A DNA stretch of 10,547 bases from the NCBI GenBank assembly GCA_934418055.1, contig CAKRWX010000061.1, positions 1 to 10,547 of the forward strand, in the 5' to 3' direction. Position numbers and translations under genes: made by a program. This document shows, piece by piece, positions 1 to 7,033 of the stretch. Source of the stretch: an uncultured Lachnospiraceae bacterium. GTDB lineage: Bacteria; Bacillota; Clostridia; Lachnospirales; Lachnospiraceae. Position 1 is the stretch's first letter, and each line of letters begins with the position of its first letter. The notes under the pieces are model-generated. The model made no database searches. It had not been told where the DNA came from and saw nothing but the letters and a program-made list of their open reading frames with translations.

Positions 1-1
1 T

Positions 2-1048
2 CATTCCACCATCGGGCTGGTGGTGACCACGGACGGTTCCATCGGGGACCTGAAGCGGGAGGCGTACATACCGGCAGAAGAGAAGACGGTACAGGAGTTA
101 AAAAGCCTGGGGAAACCATTTGTGATCCTGTTAAATTCCGTGAAGCCTTATTCCGATGAGACGGAGAAACTGGCGGAGATCCTGTCGCAGAAATATGGGG
201 TCAGCGTGCTTCCGGTCAACTGCGAGCAGTTAAAACGGGAGGACGTGATCCGAATCCTGAACCAGGTGTTAAAGGAATTCCCGGTGACCCAGGTGCGGTT
301 TTCCATTCCCGGCTGGCTGGAGGTGCTTTCTTCTGACCATTGGCTGAAAGCCAAGGTGATCCGACTGGCAAGGCAGATCCTGGAGAAGATCACCCAGATG
401 AAGGATGTGGCGGCGGCTCTTCCGGAGGAGAAGGAGGAGGGCGTCCAGGAGATCCGTCTGGGGAAAATGAATCTGTCAGACGGCACGGTGGATGTGGATA
501 TTCAGATGAACGATCATTTTTATTACCAGATCTTAAGCGATTATGTGGGACTTCCCATTGAAGGGGAGTATGAGCTGATGCAGACTCTATCCCAGCTAGC
601 TTCCATGAAAAAGGAGTATGAGAAATTCCAGAACGCCATCGCCCAGGTGCGCCAGAAGGGATACGGGGTGGTGACGCCGGAGCGGTCGGAGATCGTGCTG
701 GATGATCCACAGGTGGTCCGTCACGGAAATCGTTACGGGGTGAAAATGAAGGCCCAGGCCCCATCCATCAACATGATCAAGGCCCACATTGAGACGGAGA
801 TCGCGCCGATCGTAGGAAGTGAGCAGCAGGCGGAAGACCTGATCACTTATATTAAGGAAAATGCGGCGGAGAGCGAGGACGGTATCTGGAATACCAACAT
901 TTTCGGAAAGTCCATTGAGCAGATCGTGGAGGACGGCATCCAGGCAAAGGTTTCCCAGGTGACAGAGGACTGCCAGATCAAATTGCAGGATACGCTGCAG
1001 AAAATTATTAATGACAGTAATGGCGGCATGATTTGTATTATTATCTGA
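2..1048 (+). CDS. spoIVA: Stage IV sporulation protein A (SpoIVA), 5' truncated by the window edge
   Basis: SpoIVA is the ATPase that polymerises on the forespore outer surface and forms the basement layer of the spore coat. The window holds the last 348 residues; the family is about 490 long, so roughly the first 145, including the Walker A loop, lie upstream. The frame is already open at base 2 (HSTIGLVVTTDGS), so the GTG at position 20 is internal and not a start. Visible family hallmarks are the TTDGS segment, the REAYIPAEEKTV stretch, the GKPFVILLNSVKPY strand that resembles a G-domain base-recognition loop, APSINMIKAHIETEIAPIVG, IWNTNIFGKS and the hydrophobic C-terminal tail GGMICIII. 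The tail matches the conserved end that binds SpoVM-decorated membrane in Bacillus subtilis. No terminator follows; the next promoter overlaps the end of this gene. Identification is secure and implies a spore former. Confidence 0.96.
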   Translation, partial: HSTIGLVVTTDGSIGDLKREAYIPAEEKTVQELKSLGKPFVILLNSVKPYSDETEKLAEILSQKYGVSVLPVNCEQLKREDVIRILNQVLKEFPVTQVRFSIPGWLEVLSSDHWLKAKVIRLARQILEKITQMKDVAAALPEEKEEGVQEIRLGKMNLSDGTVDVDIQMNDHFYYQILSDYVGLPIEGEYELMQTLSQLASMKKEYEKFQNAIAQVRQKGYGVVTPERSEIVLDDPQVVRHGNRYGVKMKAQAPSINMIKAHIETEIAPIVGSEQQAEDLITYIKENAAESEDGIWNTNIFGKSIEQIVEDGIQAKVSQVTEDCQIKLQDTLQKIINDSNGGMICIII

Positions 1049-1061
1049 TCTGTGATATAAT
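1033..1061 (+). promoter_or_regulatory. Predicted sigma-A promoter for the beta-CASP/rnhA unit
   Basis: TTGTAT (1033-1038), 17 bases, then TATAAT (1056-1061), with TG at 1053-1054 giving an extended -10. It overlaps the last codons of spoIVA and would start transcription near 1068, just ahead of the hairpin at 1081-1106. The -10 is perfect and the -35 partial. Confidence 0.6.
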
Positions 1062-1080
1062 TAAGTATTAAAAAATATGA

Positions 1081-1106
1081 TAACTGTGAAGGAACTGAAC
1101 AGTTAC
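1081..1106 (+). repeat. Leader hairpin element, copy 1
   Basis: Arms TAACTGT (1081-1087) and ACAGTTA (1099-1105) form a perfect 7-bp stem around an 11-nt purine-rich loop (1088-1098). The element lies between the predicted transcription start near 1068 and the AGGAGG ribosome binding site (1119-1124) of the next gene. A second copy at 7097-7122 matches at 21 of 26 positions, in the same orientation and leader context. There is no T-tract, so it is not an intrinsic terminator. Its function is unknown. Confidence 0.6.
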
Positions 1107-1131
1107 AAGAATACTATGAGGAGGCGGTTCT

Positions 1132-2733
1132 ATGAGATTAACGTTCATAGGTGCGGATCATGAGGTAACAGGAAGCTGCCATTATCTGGAATGTGGAGAA
1201 ACGAAGCTTCTGGTGGACTGTGGCATGGAACAGGGCGTGAACGTGTATGAGAACGCGGAGCTTCCGGTCAGTTACGCACAGATCGATTATGTGCTTCTGA
1301 CTCACGCCCATATTGACCACGCAGGTCTTCTGCCGTTTATCTATGCCAGAGGATTCCGTGGCAAAGTGGTGACTACGATGGCTACGGTAGATCTTTGCCG
1401 GATCATGCTGAAGGATAGTGCCCACATTCAGGAGATGGAGGCAGAGTGGAAGAACCGGAAGGCCAGACGTGCCGGTGAGAAGGAGATTCCGCCGTTATAC
1501 ACCTTAAATGACGCAGCTGGGGTCATCAGTCTTCTGGATGGCTATGAGTACGACGAGACCATTGAGTTAAATGATGATATCACCCTCCGTTTCACAGATG
1601 CCGGACATCTGCTGGGATCGGCTTCCATCGAGGTCTGGTGCAAGGAAGGGGAAGATACGAAGAAGATTGTATTTTCCGGTGATATCGGCAATGTCAACAA
1701 GCCGTTGATCCGGGATCCTTCCTATATTCATGACGCGGACTATGTGGTCATGGAGTGTACATACGGAGACCGGAGCCATCCAAGGTCTGAGGAACACGTG
1801 GAAGAACTGGCCCAGATCATCCAGGAGACTCTGGACCGGGGCGGCAATGTGGTGCTTCCGGCCTTTGCGGTTGGCAGAACCCAGGAACTGTTGTTCTTCC
1901 TGCGTAAGATCAAGCTGGATCACATGATCAAGGGCCATGATGATTTCCAGGTGTACGTGGATAGCCCGCTGGCAGTGGAGGCCACCCATATTTTCAAGCA
2001 GAACCTGCTGCGGTGCTACGATGAGGAGACCAAGGAACTGGTAGAGAGCGGTATCAACCCCATCGAGTTCCCAGGTCTGAAGGTAGCGGTTACCAGCGAT
2101 GAGTCTAAGGCCATCAACTTTGATTCCAGGCCAAAGGTGATCATTTCCGCTTCTGGTATGTGTGATGCGGGACGTATCCGTCACCATCTGAAACATAACC
2201 TGTGGCGGCCGGAGTGTACCATCGTCTTTGCTGGCTACCAGGCAGTGGGAACTCTGGGACGAAGCCTGGTGGAAGGAACTGATGAGGTAAGGCTGTTCGG
2301 TGAGACCATTGAGGTGAAGGCCCAGATCCGGATGATGGAAGGCTTAAGCGGACACGCGGACCAGGATGGGCTGATCAAATGGATCCGGGCGTATACAGAG
2401 AAGCCAAAGATGACCTTTATCGTCCATGGCGATGATAAGGTCTGTGATATTTTCGCGGACCGGCTAAACCGGGAAGAGGGAATCCCGGCGTCGGCACCAT
2501 TCAGCGGATCCGTGTATGATCTGTCAGAAGGCTGCTGGCTGAAGGTGACCAGGGGTATCCCGATCCAGCCGGAGAAAGAGAGCAGACGCAGAGCCGATGG
2601 TATCTTTGCCCGTCTGGTGGCTGCTGGCGAGCGCCTGTGCCGTGTAATTAAGCGGAATGAGGGCGGAGCCAATAAGGATCTGGCCAAGTTTACAGATCAG
2701 ATCCATGCCCTTTGTGACAAATGGGATCGATAG
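1132..2733 (+). CDS. MBL-fold beta-CASP RNA-processing hydrolase (CPSF/Ysh1-like)
   Basis: This is a 533-residue zinc-dependent metallo-beta-lactamase-fold enzyme of the beta-CASP group, whose members cleave or trim RNA in the cytoplasm. The metal site is complete: HAHIDH at 58-63, GH at 158-159, SGD at 182-184, and C-terminal histidines in SGHAD (His408) and VHGD (His432). The acidic beta-CASP residue is Glu208 in MECTYGDR. The RNA-specificity region (about 370-435) contains the RMMEGLSGHAD stretch. The family core ends near residue 475; about 55 basic, helical-looking residues follow (ESRRRADG, CRVIKRNEGG) as an extra tail. The start is fixed by AGGAGG at 1119-1124, seven bases before ATG. 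rnhA follows 60 bases on without a terminator, suggesting a joint RNA-metabolism transcript. The family is certain; whether it acts as endo- or exonuclease, and its targets, cannot be read from sequence. It is shorter and arranged differently from RNase J1. Confidence 0.93.
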   Translation: MRLTFIGADHEVTGSCHYLECGETKLLVDCGMEQGVNVYENAELPVSYAQIDYVLLTHAHIDHAGLLPFIYARGFRGKVVTTMATVDLCRIMLKDSAHIQEMEAEWKNRKARRAGEKEIPPLYTLNDAAGVISLLDGYEYDETIELNDDITLRFTDAGHLLGSASIEVWCKEGEDTKKIVFSGDIGNVNKPLIRDPSYIHDADYVVMECTYGDRSHPRSEEHVEELAQIIQETLDRGGNVVLPAFAVGRTQELLFFLRKIKLDHMIKGHDDFQVYVDSPLAVEATHIFKQNLLRCYDEETKELVESGINPIEFPGLKVAVTSDESKAINFDSRPKVIISASGMCDAGRIRHHLKHNLWRPECTIVFAGYQAVGTLGRSLVEGTDEVRLFGETIEVKAQIRMMEGLSGHADQDGLIKWIRAYTEKPKMTFIVHGDDKVCDIFADRLNREEGIPASAPFSGSVYDLSEGCWLKVTRGIPIQPEKESRRRADGIFARLVAAGERLCRVIKRNEGGANKDLAKFTDQIHALCDKWDR

Positions 2734-2793
2734 AATTGATAGAAAAATAACAAAAAGTTTCAAAGAACCGCAGGGCGGTAGTGGAGGACAGAC

Positions 2794-3270
2794 ATGACAA
2801 AAGTACAGATATATACCGATGGATCAGCAAGGGGGAATCCAGACGGCCCAGGCGGTTACGGAGCAGTGCTTCATTTTACAGACCAGAAGGGGGTGCTTCA
2901 CGAGCGGGAACTTTCCGCCGGATATGTGAGGACAACCAATAACCGGATGGAGTTGATGGCGGCGATCGTGGGCCTGGAGGCACTTACCAGGCCCTGTCAG
3001 GTGGATCTGTATTCCGATTCCAAGTATCTGACGGACGCCTTTAACCAGGGATGGATCGATAATTGGGTGAAGAATAACTGGAAACGTGGCAAAAGTGGTC
3101 CGGTGAAGAATATAGACCTGTGGGAGCGGTTATTGAAAGCCAAGAGCATTCACCAGGTGACCTTCCACTGGGTGAAGGGACATGCAGGTCATCCGGAAAA
3201 TGAACGGTGTGACTGTCTGGCAACGACAGCGGCAGATGGAACGGATTTATTAGTGGATCCTGGCGTATAG
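2794..3270 (+). CDS. rnhA: Ribonuclease HI
   Basis: RNase HI cuts the RNA strand of RNA-DNA hybrids, removing R-loops and primers in the cytoplasm. The 158-residue length is that of the E. coli-type single-domain enzyme. The four carboxylates of the metal site are in place: Asp9 in [10 protein letters not shown], Glu53 in NRMELMAA, Asp75 in YSDSKYL and Asp140 in NERCDCLA. The catalytic-loop histidine is His130 in [12 protein letters not shown]. The basic protrusion ([20 protein letters not shown], 87-106) that grips the hybrid is present. GGAGG at 2783-2787 lies six bases before ATG. It follows the beta-CASP gene by 60 bases with no promoter or terminator that I can see, so co-transcription is likely. 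No hybrid-binding N-terminal domain is fused, unlike many eukaryotic and some Firmicutes forms. Confidence 0.97.
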   Translation: MTKVQIYTDGSARGNPDGPGGYGAVLHFTDQKGVLHERELSAGYVRTTNNRMELMAAIVGLEALTRPCQVDLYSDSKYLTDAFNQGWIDNWVKNNWKRGKSGPVKNIDLWERLLKAKSIHQVTFHWVKGHAGHPENERCDCLATTAADGTDLLVDPGV

Positions 3271-3379
3271 CATGGGCTGTACAGTGATGCAGTAACTTTT
3301 GCAATGAGTGAACTGCAACGTAAGGTTTCTTACAAAATATTACGAATTTTTCCTGGATATTCCATTTTCAATAGGTTTG

Positions 3380-3388
3380 TGTTATGGT
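3380..3388 (+). promoter_or_regulatory. Possible extended -10 promoter for the LprI-like gene
   Basis: TGT followed by TATGGT (3383-3388) reads as an extended -10 element, with no good -35 at 17 bases. It is the best sigma-A candidate in the 146-base gap after rnhA. A transcription start near 3394 would cut into the small hairpin at 3391-3406, so the two predictions conflict to some degree. Confidence 0.3.
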
Positions 3389-3390
3389 AA

Positions 3391-3406
3391 TCACATGAGA
3401 ATGTGA
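3391..3406 (+). promoter_or_regulatory. Small GNRA-type hairpin touching the ribosome binding site
   Basis: TCACAT (3391-3396) and ATGTGA (3401-3406) form a perfect 6-bp stem closed by a GAGA tetraloop. The 3' arm includes the first two bases of the GAGG ribosome binding site (3405-3408) of the gene starting at 3417. Folding could therefore partly mask initiation, if the RNA starts upstream of it. Confidence 0.4.
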
Positions 3407-3416
3407 GGATGACCAT

Positions 3417-4334
3417 ATGAAACATAAAGGATTGATTGCGCTGGCTGCGATCTTTGCAGCCGGGATCGTACTTACGACCTTCACCAGCCGGATGTTGGGT
3501 GTGGAGAAACCAGTGGAAAACACTGTGATGACCAACGCGGCAGCGGCACCAGAGATGGAAGGTGCGCCGATGGCAGGACTGGCAGCGGCCCAGGCTGCTA
3601 TGGATGAGGATTCCGCATCGAAGAAGCAGGAAGCAGCGGCAGAAGAAGCTGGTGTGGCGGCCTATGGGCTGGATGCAGGAGAGAGCGGAGTGCCAGGTCC
3701 TGGTGAAACACCTGGAAATGACACCGCATCCAGGAAGATGGCCCAGGATGAGGCAGCCCAGCCAGAGATGGCTATGGCAGAGGTTAAAAGCGCGGATGAA
3801 GAGGCTGGAATCAGCGCATACAGCCTGGAAGATGGAAACAAGGAAAAGCAAATTTCTGGTAATACCGAGGAATCCGTATCGATTTCTCCGTTGGATCCAG
3901 AACCTGTTTTAAACAGCGGCAGCGATGGAGCCAATAGCGAGATGGAATCCACAGATGGAACCGAGAACTCTTCCTATTACCGGAACCGTCTGGCGGAGTT
4001 AGAGAACTGGATCCAGAAAAATCGGGAAGCCCAGACAGCATCCAACAACAGCAACTCTGCCAAGACACTGGCAGACAGTGAGCTGAAGCTGTGGGATAAT
4101 GAATTAAACCTGATCTATAACGCCATCAAAGATGATCTGGACGACGGAGAGGCCGCCGATCTGGTAGAAGAGGAGCGCACCTGGATCCGCGAGCGGGACC
4201 GGAAGGCAGTGGACGCAGCCAAGGCAAGCGCCGGAGGCTCCTTAGAGAGTGTGGAATATACAGCATCCCTGGCAGATTCCACCAGAGATCGGGCCTACGA
4301 ACTGTTAGACCGGTATGAGGATCGGATCCAATAG
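3417..4334 (+). CDS. Membrane-anchored protein with C-terminal LprI/DUF1311-like domain
   Basis: A 305-residue protein in three parts. Residues 1-20 are a short basic start (KHK) and a hydrophobic helix, either a signal peptide or an uncleaved anchor; there is no lipobox cysteine. Residues 30-185 are a low-complexity Ala/Glu/Met/Ser-rich acidic stalk. It carries two copies of one motif: EEAGVAAYGLDAG (76-88) and EEAGISAYSLEDG (128-140). Residues 186-305 resemble the LprI family (PF07007): LWDNELNLIYNAIKDDL, then EEERTWIRERDRKA, then GGSLESVEYTASLADSTRDRAYEL. The name comes from a mycobacterial lysozyme inhibitor; the role in Firmicutes is not established, so lysozyme inhibition here is only a possibility. 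There is no cysteine anywhere, whereas Gram-negative LprI domains carry a cysteine after the WI..RD motif. The start is supported by GAGG at 3405-3408. The gene stands alone and ends at the bidirectional terminator. The domain call is from remembered motif patterns and has not been searched. Confidence 0.8.
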   Translation: MKHKGLIALAAIFAAGIVLTTFTSRMLGVEKPVENTVMTNAAAAPEMEGAPMAGLAAAQAAMDEDSASKKQEAAAEEAGVAAYGLDAGESGVPGPGETPGNDTASRKMAQDEAAQPEMAMAEVKSADEEAGISAYSLEDGNKEKQISGNTEESVSISPLDPEPVLNSGSDGANSEMESTDGTENSSYYRNRLAELENWIQKNREAQTASNNSNSAKTLADSELKLWDNELNLIYNAIKDDLDDGEAADLVEEERTWIRERDRKAVDAAKASAGGSLESVEYTASLADSTRDRAYELLDRYEDRIQ

Positions 4335-4417
4335 AGAAAGAGCATCCGGGATGAATATTGGCAGAGCGAAATAAAGCCTGAAAGTGCTGTGAAACGAATA
4401 ATATGAAAAAGAAGAAA

Positions 4418-4456
4418 AGGTGTGGAGCCGTAAGAGTCATGGTTCCGCACCTTTTT
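4418..4456. terminator. Bidirectional intrinsic terminator between convergent genes
   Basis: Arms 4418-4429 (AGGTGTGGAGCC) and 4441-4452 (GGTTCCGCACCT) form a 12-bp stem with two G-U pairs around an 11-base loop, followed by a T-run (4452-4456). A-rich sequence before the left arm (4415-4418) gives a T-run for the minus strand. It therefore serves both the LprI-like gene and the convergent kinase-like gene. Confidence 0.88.
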
Positions 4457-4525
4457 ATTGTCATACGTTCACAGAATCTGCCAGTGACAGGTCCTATGAA
4501 TATAACAGGAAATGGTATTCATATT

Positions 4526-5155
4526 TTAGCTTTCCGTCTGTGCAATACTTTCTATAATCAGATCCACGCATTTTTCAATTCCAAAATGGCTGCTGGACAG
4601 CATCAGATCATAGCTTTCCGGATGCCCCCAGATGGTATCCGCATAAAAATCAAAATGACGTTTTCTCATGCGGTCGATCTTATGGATCCTTTTTCTGGCT
4701 TCTGCTTCACTGATCTGGTTGCGGGCCATGACACGCTCCACACGGGCTTTCTGGTCAGCATAAATGAAAACCGAGACCATATGTTCCCGGCCGGACAGAA
4801 TCGAGGAAGCGCATCGGCCAACGATGACGCCGCCGCCTTTCTGTGCGATCTCCAGAATGGTTTTCCGCTCAATATCAAAAGCAACCTGACTTTCTGGATA
4901 GAAAGAATGGGCCATGGAGACGGTATCAGAAAATGGATTACCGGCTAACAGGTTGTTAAGGGACAAAGGCCGCTCTCCATACTCATTTAAAAATTCTTCG
5001 GAATATCCGCTTTCTTTTGCGGCTTTCTGGATCAGCAGTTTATCATAACATGGTATATTTAATTTCTGGGCAAGTTTTTCGGCAATTTCCCGTCCGCCGC
5101 TGCCATATTCACGGCTGATGCAGATTACGGTATCGTTTGGTATGTTTTGACTCAT
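4526..5155 (-). CDS. Cytidylate kinase-like family protein
   Basis: A 209-residue P-loop protein of the cytidylate-kinase-like family (PF13189), a group distinct from housekeeping CMP kinase; its substrate is generally unknown. The nucleotide-binding segment near the N-terminus reads ICISREYGSGGREIAEKLA, the family form of the P-loop. Then come CYDKLLIQKAA, the GGGVIVGRCAS strand, VFIYAD and the arginine-rich lid region with RKRIHKIDRMRKRHFDFY. The frame extends upstream to an ATG at 5206, but I chose ATG 5155. An AAAGG-type site stands upstream of 5155, and nothing resembling one precedes 5206. A perfect -10 (TATAAT, 5213-5208) would put the transcript start near 5201, downstream of 5206. 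The gene is divergent from the LysR gene and convergent with the LprI-like gene, so it is probably monocistronic. An 8-bp inverted repeat (4495-4502/4516-4523) follows the stop codon. Confidence 0.88.
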   Translation of the reverse strand: MSQNIPNDTVICISREYGSGGREIAEKLAQKLNIPCYDKLLIQKAAKESGYSEEFLNEYGERPLSLNNLLAGNPFSDTVSMAHSFYPESQVAFDIERKTILEIAQKGGGVIVGRCASSILSGREHMVSVFIYADQKARVERVMARNQISEAEARKRIHKIDRMRKRHFDFYADTIWGHPESYDLMLSSSHFGIEKCVDLIIESIAQTES

Positions 5156-5207
5156 GATGTTGTTGCCTGCCTTTCTTATGTTTTTATGAAAATCTTTTTC
5201 TGACATT

Positions 5208-5213
5208 ATTATA
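5208..5213 (-). promoter_or_regulatory. Predicted -10 box for the kinase-like gene
   Basis: On the minus strand 5213-5208 reads TATAAT, with no convincing -35 upstream. Transcription would begin near 5201, which supports the shorter protein starting at 5155. Confidence 0.45.
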
Positions 5214-5215
5214 GC

Positions 5216-5245
5216 TTGCGCTGGAAAAAGAAGTTAGTATATAAT
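5216..5245 (+). promoter_or_regulatory. Predicted sigma-A promoter for the LysR gene, with AT-rich dyad downstream
   Basis: TTGCGC (5216-5221), 18 bases, then a perfect TATAAT (5240-5245). A dyad of two ATATAT arms (5257-5262 and 5268-5273) follows between the expected start near 5252 and the ribosome binding site, where a LysR autoregulatory operator could lie. The promoter partly overlaps the divergent one for the kinase-like gene. Confidence 0.55.
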
Positions 5246-5289
5246 TGGTATATCAGATATATAAAAAATATATAACAAGGCGGCAGAGC

Positions 5290-6207
5290 ATGAAGAATAT
5301 TAATTTTGAATATTATAAGGTGTTTTATTATGTGGCTCGCTATGGCAGCTTCACGCGGGCTGCCCAGGCACTGTATGGCAATCAGCCCAATGTGGCCAGG
5401 GTAATTAATCTTTTGGAACAGGAACTGGGGTGCCAGCTGATGATCCGCACCAACCGGGGAATCCGTCTGACAGAGGAGGGAAAGAAACTTTATAAACGGA
5501 TCCAGGTGGCGTACGAACAGATCCGGCTGGGGGAAGAGGAATTGTCCAATCGGGAGGCAGGGCAGGGAGTGGTGATCCTTGGTGCCAGTGAGATGGCCCT
5601 GCATCTGTATCTGATGGAGCAGATGCAGCAATTTCACAAATTATATCCGGCAATCCAGATGAAAGTGCATAATTACTCAACGCCGGATGCGATCCGGGCA
5701 TTGGAGGCGGAGAGTGTGGATGTGATTTTTGTCACTGCGGAGACCTCCAGAAACCTGGAACGTGCCGGATGGCAGACACGGCTTTTAAAGACCTGCTCCG
5801 ATGTTCTGATTGCCGGACCAGATCAGAGAAAACTTGCGGAAAATAGCCATTCCTTAAAAGACCTGCAGTCCTATTCCATGGTGCAGTTAGGGGCGAATAC
5901 CAGCAGCTATCAGGCCTACAGCCAATTTTATTTAAAGCATGGTCTGACGAAGAATGTAGACATTGAAGTGGCTACGGCAGACCTGATCCTGCCGATGGTG
6001 GAAAAGAACCTTGGAATTGGATTTTTGCCTCTGGAACTGGCCCAGACAGCGCTGCAGCAGGGAAAAGTTTTCCAGATTCCATTGCGGGGAGAAATTCCAG
6101 AGCGGGGAATCTATATGATCTATAAAGCAGGAAAAGAGGAAAATCAGGCCAAAAGAAAATTTCTGGATGTGTTAAATATTTCTCAAAAGGGTCTGGAAAA
6201 ATTTTAG
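5290..6207 (+). CDS. LysR-family transcriptional regulator
   Basis: A 305-residue LysR-type regulator, the family's usual length. Residues 1-60 are the winged helix-turn-helix: NFEYYKVFYYVARYGSFTRA, then AAQALYGNQPNVARVINLLE as the recognition region, then GCQLMIRTNRGIRLTEEG as the wing. A linker helix follows to about 85. The effector-binding domain (about 90-295) starts at GQGVVILGASEMALHLYLM and contains two periplasmic-binding-protein-like lobes. The frame stays open upstream to TTG 5245, but that codon overlaps the -10 box. ATG 5290 has AAGGCGG at 5277-5283 and gives a canonical LysR N-terminus. The gene is divergent from the kinase-like gene and 64 bases ahead of the DUF1275 gene on the same strand. 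LysR proteins often control a divergent or adjacent gene, so either neighbour may be a target. The effector cannot be inferred. Confidence 0.94.
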   Translation: MKNINFEYYKVFYYVARYGSFTRAAQALYGNQPNVARVINLLEQELGCQLMIRTNRGIRLTEEGKKLYKRIQVAYEQIRLGEEELSNREAGQGVVILGASEMALHLYLMEQMQQFHKLYPAIQMKVHNYSTPDAIRALEAESVDVIFVTAETSRNLERAGWQTRLLKTCSDVLIAGPDQRKLAENSHSLKDLQSYSMVQLGANTSSYQAYSQFYLKHGLTKNVDIEVATADLILPMVEKNLGIGFLPLELAQTALQQGKVFQIPLRGEIPERGIYMIYKAGKEENQAKRKFLDVLNISQKGLEKF

Positions 6208-6232
6208 AAACGTGATAAGATATAGGACACGA

Positions 6233-6254
6233 GCGGGCTTCACAACAAGCCTGC
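6233..6254 (+). promoter_or_regulatory. Hairpin in the LysR-DUF1275 gap
   Basis: GCGGGCTT (6233-6240) and AAGCCTGC (6247-6254) pair as 8 bp with one G-U around the loop CACAAC. It ends five bases before the AAAGG ribosome binding site (6260-6264) of the next gene. No T-tract follows, so it is not a terminator; it may stabilise the RNA or tune translation. Confidence 0.4.
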
Positions 6255-6271
6255 GACAGAAAGGCAGAAGC

Positions 6272-7000
6272 ATGAGATGGTTGAAGAGTAAACGGGGACA
6301 GATGTCAGATGCAATGTTGACGATCACATTTCTGACATTTTCTGGAGGATTGCAGGATGCGTACAGTTACTGTATGCGTGGAAAGGTATTTGCCAATGCC
6401 CAGACGGGCAATATTGTTTTGATGAGTGGTTATTTCTTTGACGGGGAATTTCAAAGGGGACTTCATTACCTGATCCCTGTGCTGGCTTTTGTCTGTGGCG
6501 TTTTTGTGGCTGAGCAGGTACATATGCGTTACAAAAACATGAAACGGGTGCACTGGAGGCAGCTGGTGGTGTTAGCTGAGGTCATTTTGTTGTTTAGCGT
6601 AGGTCTGATGCCGGAATCAGCCAATATGGCGGCCAATGCCCTGACCTCTTTTGCCTGCGCCATGCAGGTGCAGACGTTCCGGAAGGTTAATGGTTATACC
6701 ATCGCCAGTACCATGTGTATTGGTAATATCCGGAGTGAGATTGAGTCCCTGAGCGCTTATTTAAAGACCCATAACCACAAGCTGCTGGATCAGACTTACC
6801 GTTATCTGGGGATCATTCTGATCTTTGCGCTTGGAGCCGGCACTGGATTTAAGCTGGCGGAATCTCTTGCGTACCATACCATCTGGGTCTGCTGCCTGAT
6901 GCTGATGGTCAGCTTCGTCCTGATGCTGATCCCGGCGGACGATTTTGTATTGCCCAAAGATATTCCAGAGGGAGATTATCTGTACGGAGGAAGAAAATAG
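6272..7000 (+). CDS. YoaK/DUF1275 family membrane protein
   Basis: A 242-residue integral membrane protein of the YoaK (DUF1275, PF06912) family, whose transported or bound substrate is not established. The family signature is clear: TFLTFSGGLQDAYSYCMRG, then FANAQTGNIVLMS, then QVQTFRKVNGYTIASTMCIGNIRS. About six hydrophobic segments can be seen, near residues 12-30, 67-85, 97-112, 118-132, 168-185 and 194-212, followed by a short polar tail. The frame is open back to GTG 6212. ATG 6272 is preferred because AAAGG (6260-6264) precedes it and the extra 20 residues are polar and unlike the family. It sits 64 bases after the LysR gene without an intervening terminator, so the pair is probably co-transcribed and the regulator may respond to whatever this protein handles. 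No clear terminator follows. Confidence 0.9.
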   Translation: MRWLKSKRGQMSDAMLTITFLTFSGGLQDAYSYCMRGKVFANAQTGNIVLMSGYFFDGEFQRGLHYLIPVLAFVCGVFVAEQVHMRYKNMKRVHWRQLVVLAEVILLFSVGLMPESANMAANALTSFACAMQVQTFRKVNGYTIASTMCIGNIRSEIESLSAYLKTHNHKLLDQTYRYLGIILIFALGAGTGFKLAESLAYHTIWVCCLMLMVSFVLMLIPADDFVLPKDIPEGDYLYGGRK

Positions 7001-7033
7001 GCATGTTGGGGACGCAAAATTTTACCTCCACCC

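Noticed and set aside
1567..2196. A 209-codon minus-strand frame inside the beta-CASP gene
   Set aside because: It is antisense to a gene with an intact active site, has no ribosome binding site or recognisable domain, and reflects codon bias of the real gene.
2767..2779. Tiny hairpin ACCGC/GCGGT before rnhA
   Set aside because: A 5-bp stem with a 3-base loop and no further support; likely chance.
3288..3318. A weak dyad (TGCAGT/ACTGCA) after rnhA, considered as a third copy of the leader hairpin or as a terminator
   Set aside because: It shares only a few bases with the 26-nt element, has a long loop of 18, and is not followed by a T-tract.
4403..4948. A 181-codon plus-strand frame opposite the kinase-like gene
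   Set aside because: It starts inside the bidirectional terminator and is antisense to a clear P-loop protein.
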